DNA of 18,921 nt. It comes from CAZLQR01 sp964366455 (GTDB lineage: Bacteria; Patescibacteriota; Microgenomatia; UBA1406; GWC2-37-13). Location: the NCBI GenBank assembly GCA_964366455.1, contig CAYISZ010000015.1:1-18921 (forward strand). Direction: 5' to 3'. This document shows positions 14,394 through 18,921 of this stretch, piece after piece. The notes under the pieces are model-generated. The model was not told the DNA's origin, did not search any database, and saw nothing but the letters and a program-made list of their open reading frames with translations. A program made the translations under genes and the position numbers. How positions within the stretch are numbered: position 1 is the first letter of the stretch; every line of letters begins with the position of its first letter.

Positions 14394-14864
14394 CTATGCT
14401 TGTGAAATCATTTTTTTAATGGTCGCACCTAAAGATAAATCCATATATACGCCTTTGTACTCCATCTTCAAACCGCCTAATAACTCTGGGTCCTTAACTA
14501 TTTTTAATAAAATCCGTCTTCCAAACAATTTAGTCAATTTTTCATGAATCTCGTTCAGCTCCGCTTTAAGCATGCTGATCGGTAAATAGACTGTCACTAC
14601 CTCAAGTTCAGAAACTTTCTGTCTTAATGACTCTAATATCTCCTCGATTATATGCCCATCGTATACGTTCTTCTTATTCTTGTTTAAATAATTAAAAAAA
14701 GCACTGGACCTTGACTCAGATAAGCTTTTTTTTAAGAATTTTTCGAGCTCTTCATTACTACCAACCGAAAAAATCGATCGCTTAACCGTTTCGATTTCAT
14801 TTAGTAAAATTTCTCTGTCACCCACAAAAATAAGTGAGCTAAGTAATTTTTCGACTTCGTTCAT
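14394..14864 (-). CDS. atpH: F-type ATPase delta subunit (OSCP type)
   Basis: Delta caps F1 and ties it to the peripheral stalk. The 156-residue product is mainly helical in its N-terminal part and ends with the family's C-terminal block, VTVYLPIS (residues about 95-102) then KIVKDPELLGGLKMEYKGVY and DLSLGATIKKM, corresponding to the usual DPxLIGGxxxxxGxxxxDxSV pattern. It is about 20 residues shorter than common delta subunits. It lies eight bases after atpF and one base before atpA. Confidence 0.85.
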   Translation of the reverse strand: MNEVEKLLSSLIFVGDREILLNEIETVKRSIFSVGSNEELEKFLKKSLSESRSSAFFNYLNKNKKNVYDGHIIEEILESLRQKVSELEVVTVYLPISMLKAELNEIHEKLTKLFGRRILLKIVKDPELLGGLKMEYKGVYMDLSLGATIKKMISQA

Positions 14865-14872
14865 AACTTTAA

Positions 14873-15496
14873 CTATTTGCTCCCAAAGGACTCTTTTTTA
14901 ATTGACTCTAAAGAGCTCCAAATTAATTTTTTTTGGTCTTCCGCGCTTAATGATTTTTTAAGTACGTCTTCTAGGACTTTTGTAAAAATGACCTGAAGTT
15001 TCTGAGCGGTTTTTTCTTCTTGCTGCTTCTCATATTCCTCAACCTCATTTTTCACACGTTTTAACTCCGATTCAGTAAATGCTGCTACTAATTTCTCCGA
15101 CCTATCGAGTTGCTCCTTTAACTTAATGTCAAGTGCCGCCTTGAGATCTTTCGCGCTTCGATAAAATTCCTCTTCGTATTGTTTCTCTACTTCAGAAAGC
15201 TCTGATCTCAGACTGGTTTCATACCTGTCTTTGAATTCTACAAATGCAGTTTTAGCCTGAGAGTCTATCTCGCTTTTGAAATGATGGGTCTGAGAGAGGA
15301 GCTGCTTCATTCGCTTCTGAATATCTAGAAGCACTTGTTCTGAGCTATTTATGACGTGCTCCAAATGTGCGTCAATTTTTTTCTTAGATCTTTTTTCATA
15401 TTGAGACAACCCAAACTCCTTTTTAATCACAAAATACGAATAGACAGTTACAAGACCTAGGATAAAAATCGCAAGCAACAAAACTATATATTCCAT
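14873..15496 (-). CDS. atpF: F-type ATPase b subunit (peripheral stalk), long form
   Basis: Subunit b is the membrane-anchored stator stalk. The open frame extends upstream to 15559, overlapping the preceding gene, but the ATG at 15496 gives the expected start MEYIVLLL directly before one membrane helix (about 3-23) and lies eight bases after the preceding stop. The rest is a charged, coiled-coil-like helix up to about residue 170, then a delta-binding region VLEDVLKKSLSAEDQKKLI. At 207 residues it is longer than the typical 155-170, implying a longer stalk. In ordinary synthases b packs against subunit a, but no gene for a is present. Confidence 0.88.
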   Translation of the reverse strand: MEYIVLLLAIFILGLVTVYSYFVIKKEFGLSQYEKRSKKKIDAHLEHVINSSEQVLLDIQKRMKQLLSQTHHFKSEIDSQAKTAFVEFKDRYETSLRSELSEVEKQYEEEFYRSAKDLKAALDIKLKEQLDRSEKLVAAFTESELKRVKNEVEEYEKQQEEKTAQKLQVIFTKVLEDVLKKSLSAEDQKKLIWSSLESIKKESFGSK

Positions 15497-15504
15497 ATTT
15501 TTAT

Positions 15505-16278
15505 CTAACTTCGAACTATAAATAATGATACTAGAATCCCTACGCCAATAATCACGCATGTGATAATAACATTCATGACAATTCCAAATTGAATACTCTT
15601 ACTGGCTAAAGGATTTCTTCCTAACGCTTCAATTCCACGACTTGCGATTCTTCCAAAGTAAAAAAATCCTAATGCTAGTGACAGTAAGGTAATAATTGCA
15701 GCCACAACGTACTTAAATACTATGAGAGGTTGTTCGTAAGATGCTAACGCGGATAGGTTAAATATATCGCTAAGCGACGAGCCTACAGTTGATGGGGACG
15801 GAGCAAAATGAATATTAATCTCAGCATTAATTAGCGTACTCTCTATTTTGTTCTTATTCGAATAGTCTTGTAAAGATGTCCCAACTACAAATCCTGACTT
15901 ATCTGCCCTTACCGCTACTCCTGGAGTTGTTGATGTCCTGAGCATGTCCCCTCTTTTAATTGCTCCGTTTGAAGTATTTACCAATACCTTTGCATAACCT
16001 GCGTTAGCTAAAGCAAATTTTTCATTTGCGTCGTCCGACTTAATGTATATTGCTGGATTTGCGACTACAACTCCCTTGGTCTGGGTGTCATATGCTTTCT
16101 TAGACTTTGCAAAACTGCCATCAGCGTTCTGCGTAATGATTGATCCGATTTCAACCTTTGTATCTTTTACATCTACGTAACGAGCGATATTATATGAAGA
16201 CAACTGCGCATTTACGAAAGTCGCAAAATAAAAACAAGATATTACTAAACTAAAAAAAATAAAAATTCTTCTCATCAT
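15505..16278 (-). CDS. c-subunit-like rotor protein with large extracellular domain and no ion-binding carboxylate
   Basis: A 257-residue protein occupying the atpE position. Residues 1-25 are a signal peptide (cleavage near VNA-Q). Residues 30-160 form a secreted beta-rich domain with EIGSIITQN, KAYDTQTKGVVV, IKRGDMLRTSTTPGVAVRA and GFVVGTSLQDY, a pattern I recall from C-terminal parts of large surface-fibre proteins. Residues 186-207 and 231-254 are two membrane helices joined by the loop GRIASRGIEALGRNPLASKS, whose RNP matches the RQP of c subunits. Topology fits a c subunit: both ends outside, loop at F1. Aligning IQFGIVMNVIIT with E. coli TQFFIVMGLVDA puts Ile where the essential Asp should be, and neither helix has an acid. 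It cannot carry protons in the normal way. The role proposed (passive or mechanical rotor) is inference. Confidence 0.75.
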   Translation of the reverse strand: MMRRIFIFFSLVISCFYFATFVNAQLSSYNIARYVDVKDTKVEIGSIITQNADGSFAKSKKAYDTQTKGVVVANPAIYIKSDDANEKFALANAGYAKVLVNTSNGAIKRGDMLRTSTTPGVAVRADKSGFVVGTSLQDYSNKNKIESTLINAEINIHFAPSPSTVGSSLSDIFNLSALASYEQPLIVFKYVVAAIITLLSLALGFFYFGRIASRGIEALGRNPLASKSIQFGIVMNVIITCVIIGVGILVSLFIVRS

Positions 16279-16309
16279 TAATCAAGTCTGCAACTTAACT
16301 ATATACTCA

Positions 16310-16339
16310 AATATATACTCAATCTAGGGGCTATTGCAA
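16310..16339 (-). promoter_or_regulatory. Candidate promoter of the ATPase cluster
   Basis: On the minus strand TTGCAA (16339-16334) is followed after 18 bases by TATATT (16315-16310). A start around 16303 would leave a leader of about 25 bases before the ATG at 16278. A second box, TATAGT, lies closer to the gene. No ribosome binding site is obvious. Confidence 0.4.
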
Positions 16340-16660
16340 GAGCTAATGCGAAGTACTCTCGTCAACCTTTAATATTTAATGAATTTTACGTCCGTACATA
16401 GTTTCTGAAAGACACAAACTGTAATTTATCCAGCCCTTCCCTGAGCCTCAAACTTTATTTTCTCGTTCTATAGGATAGCTAGCGATTTACGGTGATATAG
16501 TAATCCGTTTTATCATACTTTTACAAGGTGTTTTGATAGGCAAATTTCACAACTCTAGAGCACTTTAATTTTAGCACGACAACAAGCCTCGTTTTAACTC
16601 CTATTTTTGCATATGCACTGCCTACTCAAAACTCTATAAAATGAGGCTAAATATTCCCCC

Positions 16661-16691
16661 TTGACAGATGAAGCCTATATATGTTTATATT
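16661..16691 (+). promoter_or_regulatory. Candidate sigma-70-type promoter of the fibre gene
   Basis: TTGACA at 16661-16666 is a perfect -35 consensus. About 18 bases later comes TTATAT/TATATT (16685-16691). Unlike most genes in this window, this one would have a leader of about 40 bases. Confidence 0.55.
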
Positions 16692-16714
16692 AGTATGTAG
16701 GGGGACTTTGATTA

Positions 16715-16730
16715 AGGCTTATAAAAGCCT
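16715..16730 (+). promoter_or_regulatory. Hairpin immediately before the fibre start codon
   Basis: AGGCTT and AAGCCT pair perfectly around ATAA, leaving only GAAAAC before the ATG at 16737. In RNA it could control translation start; in DNA it is an inverted repeat of the AGGCT word and could be an operator. Confidence 0.4.
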
Positions 16731-16736
16731 GAAAAC

Positions 16737-18921
16737 ATGAGCCTAAATAATCCCTCTAGCAACGAAACAATTTCCATAAGTAAAGCGGCAGAACTGCTTG
16801 GTGTCTCGATTGATACTTTACGACGCTGGGATAAATCGGGTCTAGTACATTCCTCACGACCAGACGGGAGAACAAGATTCTATTCACTGAAAGAAATCGA
16901 GAAGATAAAAAGCACTCTCCCTGTAAAAATTTCGGATGCGGCAAAGAGCTTAAATGTTTCCGTATCGACGCTTCGAAGACTTGAAAATAAAACCTCTCTC
17001 AAGGCTCGAAGAAACAGTAGCGACAAGCGCGTTTATACACCGGCCGATCTACAACGTCTTTCATACCTAATCAATGCAAAAAAACAGCCAATAGAGTTAA
17101 TTCCATCTGTCTATTCCGAAGTCAAAGCCAAAAAAATAGATCAAATCAAACCAGTCATTTCTCACGTCCAACCAGATATTCGCACTAATAAATCATCGAG
17201 CAGCGTAAGCACCTTTGCATCTGTAGTTATTGCGACCTTTATCATACTTGGTTCTTTCACAGTCGCTCAAGGAAGTGAAGGTGTTAAACTTCTTACAAAT
17301 GCATACGATAAATTGTTCGTCCGTAATGAAACAAGTGTAATAAATGGCGGACAGCTAGCAAAATCCGTTTCCTCTGTTGACGGCAACGTCCTAGCAGTCA
17401 CAGATGAAGCTCTTAGCGAATCCATATATTTCAATGTCCCGGCGGTATTCAATAAAGACGTTACTGCTCCTAATTTGGTATATAAAGTCACTGCAGGAAC
17501 GGGTGTATCAATAACAGGAGATAGTCAAAACCCTGTAATTAATGCAACAGCAGGTGAGGTAGCATTAGCTGCAGGAACTGGAATCTCGGTCTCTGGAAGT
17601 ACAATAACCAATACTGGTATCACCTCACTTACTGCTGGAACTGGAATATCAGTCTCAGGGAGTACGATAACCAATACTGGTATAACCTCATTAACTGCCG
17701 GAACTGGAATCTCAATCTCAGGGTCCACCATTACAGCAACTGCCTTGCCTACTGGTATCACAGACTCAGGAACCTTGATCTACCTTGACACCACAACTGA
17801 CAATGTCACCTTAGGTGGAACAACGGAACTGGGAAAGCTTGGAGTTGATGGAGACACTGATGAAATACAGCTTCTTGTTCAAGGAAATTCAACACAGACC
17901 AATAGTCTTGTAGTGTTTGAGAACTCATCGGGGACTGATGTTTTTAAGGTCTCAAACACTGGGACTGTTACCTTAGGTGCTGTTACTCCTTTGGCAAATG
18001 ACTCATATGATATTGGTACTTCATCTTTGATTTTTAACGATGTGTATGTTGATCAAATCTGTTTTGATGGAGGCTCAGACTGTGTCACCTCATCAGCTGC
18101 TGCTGGTGCAGCTGGTGGATTCTCAGATGATGGGACAGTAGTTAGGTTGACAACAATAACTGACAATGTAGGTATTGGCACCACTTCTCCATCTGTCAAG
18201 CTTGATGTAGTTGGTGCTGGTAACTTCTCTACAAATGTTACAGTCACAGGTTCTGTGTCAGCTGGGTCGTTAACCGTTGGTGGCGACACTATCTCTGAGT
18301 TTGCAGGTACAGGTCTTCAGGTAACTGGTAATACATTGTCCTCAACCTTAGGAACCTCAATTGCTAATGCAGAGTTAGACAACTCCACAATCACATTTGC
18401 TGGTGATAGTGGATCTTCAACAACTGCACTTGGCGCTACACGCACAATCGCTGGTGGAACAAATGGTATTGATACTACAGACAATGGTAGTGGTACTCTA
18501 ACTGTCAACTTTGACTCAACTGAGGTTGGCACTACAACATTTGGTAGTGGTTCTGCTATCACATGGACCTTTGACGCCTCTGCTGGACTTGATACGACCT
18601 TAACCTTTGGAGCAGGAGCTGCCAACATCACAACCACAAACTTTACTGTATCTGGAAACAGTATTGTAACTGGAACGTCAGATCTTCAAGGTAATGTCTC
18701 AGACTCCACTGGCTCATTAACTCTGGCAGATGATGTATCAATCACTGGATCAACAACCTTCGCAGATACAGTAACTTTTAATACAACCTCTTTAGTTTTT
18801 GCTAATGATTCAAACATCACAATCTCAGGTGGAACTAATGGGTTAAGCTTTGATACAGATACTTTGTCTATTGATGCTTCATCAAACCTTGTAGGTATTG
18901 GTACCACTGCTCCAACGGTTG
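16737..18921 (+). CDS. Membrane-spanning double-HTH protein with giant tail-fibre-like extracellular region (partial, continues beyond window)
   Basis: Open from ATG 16737 to the window end: 728 residues with no stop. Residues 11-58 (ISISKAAELLGVSIDTLRRW...GRTRFYSLKEIEKIK) and 63-112 (VKISDAAKSLNVSVSTLRRL...DKRVYTPADLQRL) are two MerR/excisionase-type helix-turn-helix domains. A linker leads to one membrane helix (about 157-177), which places the rest outside. The extracellular part holds a three-fold 21-residue repeat (TAGTGISVSGSTITNTG), a KLGVDGDTDEIQLLVQG segment, a CFDGGSDC pair of cysteines (442-449), and NVGIGTTSP-x-VKLDV (477-490), typical of phage tail fibres and CPR surface fibres. 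The layout resembles a ToxR-like one-component membrane regulator with an outsized ectodomain. It could also be a surface adhesin using HTH modules for something else. It is divergent from the ATPase cluster. Confidence 0.85.
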   Translation, partial: MSLNNPSSNETISISKAAELLGVSIDTLRRWDKSGLVHSSRPDGRTRFYSLKEIEKIKSTLPVKISDAAKSLNVSVSTLRRLENKTSLKARRNSSDKRVYTPADLQRLSYLINAKKQPIELIPSVYSEVKAKKIDQIKPVISHVQPDIRTNKSSSSVSTFASVVIATFIILGSFTVAQGSEGVKLLTNAYDKLFVRNETSVINGGQLAKSVSSVDGNVLAVTDEALSESIYFNVPAVFNKDVTAPNLVYKVTAGTGVSITGDSQNPVINATAGEVALAAGTGISVSGSTITNTGITSLTAGTGISVSGSTITNTGITSLTAGTGISISGSTITATALPTGITDSGTLIYLDTTTDNVTLGGTTELGKLGVDGDTDEIQLLVQGNSTQTNSLVVFENSSGTDVFKVSNTGTVTLGAVTPLANDSYDIGTSSLIFNDVYVDQICFDGGSDCVTSSAAAGAAGGFSDDGTVVRLTTITDNVGIGTTSPSVKLDVVGAGNFSTNVTVTGSVSAGSLTVGGDTISEFAGTGLQVTGNTLSSTLGTSIANAELDNSTITFAGDSGSSTTALGATRTIAGGTNGIDTTDNGSGTLTVNFDSTEVGTTTFGSGSAITWTFDASAGLDTTLTFGAGAANITTTNFTVSGNSIVTGTSDLQGNVSDSTGSLTLADDVSITGSTTFADTVTFNTTSLVFANDSNITISGGTNGLSFDTDTLSIDASSNLVGIGTTAPTV
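17565..17753 (+). repeat. Three 63-base tandem repeats in the fibre gene
   Basis: Units 17565-17627, 17628-17690 and 17691-17753 each encode 21 residues around AGTGIS(V/I)SGSTIT. The first two are nearly identical in protein but differ at several third positions. The third departs after STIT. They form the first part of the extracellular beta region. Confidence 0.8.

Larger units (their letters stand above)
16279..16736. other. Divergent intergenic region between the ATPase cluster and the fibre gene
   Basis: No convincing gene is seen in these 458 bases. The region holds a candidate minus-strand promoter near 16310-16339, a duplicated TATATACTCAA word (16300-16310 and 16313-16323), a candidate plus-strand promoter near 16661-16691, and several AGGCT/AGCCT words that cluster toward the fibre gene. 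At this length it is by far the longest non-coding stretch in the window, which suggests real regulatory content. Confidence 0.5.
16641..16756. promoter_or_regulatory. Repeated AGGCT/AGCCT words and a 20-base direct repeat around the fibre promoter
   Basis: AGGCT or its complement AGCCT occurs at 16644-16648, 16672-16676, 16715-16719, 16726-16730 and 16740-16744. A 20-base direct repeat, ATGAGGCTAAATATTCCCCC at 16641-16660 and ATGAGCCTAAATAATCCCTC at 16737-16756, matches at 17 of 20 positions, 96 bases apart. Because the gene begins with two helix-turn-helix domains, this could be an autoregulatory operator array. That role is inference. Confidence 0.4.

Noticed and set aside
15497..15559. 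Upstream extension of the b subunit to 15559
   Set aside because: The extra 21 residues overlap the preceding gene out of frame and precede the membrane helix with non-family sequence; ATG at 15496 fits the family.
15505..16278. The first gene of the ATPase cluster as subunit a (AtpB)
   Set aside because: It has only two membrane helices after a secreted domain and lacks the conserved Arg-containing helix of subunit a; the RNP loop matches subunit c.
17565..17753. CRISPR-like array
   Set aside because: The 63-base units are contiguous coding repeats without spacers and keep an open frame.
17267..18907. A series of minus-strand open frames of 73-106 codons opposite the fibre gene
   Set aside because: They are antisense shadows caused by the fibre's biased Thr/Ser/Gly codons. 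Their products are low-complexity Val/Pro/Ala strings with no family features, and a single long plus-strand frame explains the region.

Overview
The window looks like chromosomal DNA of a Candidate Phyla Radiation (Patescibacteria) bacterium, most likely a Microgenomates-type lineage. The evidence is AT-rich, tightly packed, short genes using the standard code (TGA used as stop), tRNAs without an encoded CCA, hardly any Shine-Dalgarno sequences, a DUF2207 protein with a glycine-rich tail, PEGA and sortase genes, and short palindromic repeats of the kind scattered through such genomes. One copy of these encodes the in-frame peptide SYAKATAGE inside a protein. Lineage placement is from memory of these hallmarks, not from a search.

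Layout. 1-280: minus-strand tRNAs (Trp cut by the window edge, a broken Trp-like tRNA carrying a repeat, and Arg-GCG). 335-4951: rarA (+), a PafA-like Pup ligase homologue (-), a DUF2207 membrane protein (-) and a small phage-type metallopeptidase (+). 4989-5178: tRNA-Ser and tRNA-Leu (-). 5198-6958: a nucleotidyltransferase-fold protein and a WecG/TagA glycosyltransferase (-), both touched by palindromic repeats. 7189-9494: mreB (-) divergent from a PEGA-domain membrane protein (+). 9598-10393: tRNA-Arg(CCT) and a sortase (+). 10390-16278: a seven-gene minus-strand cluster encoding an F-type ATPase. 16737 to the window end: a very large plus-strand surface-fibre protein, open at its 3' end.

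The most unusual part is 10390-18921. The F1 genes (alpha, beta, gamma, delta, epsilon) and subunit b are present with intact catalytic motifs, but there is no gene for the ion-channel subunit a. The c-subunit position is held by a 257-residue protein: signal peptide, about 150 residues of extracellular domain resembling modules of surface-fibre proteins, then a c-like two-helix hairpin whose second helix lacks the ion-binding carboxylate. Divergent from it is a gene encoding two MerR/excisionase-type helix-turn-helix domains, one membrane helix and a long tail-fibre-like extracellular repeat region. One reading is an F1-driven rotor that turns an extracellular crown rather than pumping ions, next to a membrane-spanning regulator or fibre. 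The sequence supports the parts list. The joint function is inference.

Many genes have a TATAAT-like box 6-10 bases before the start codon and no ribosome binding site, which suggests leaderless transcripts.
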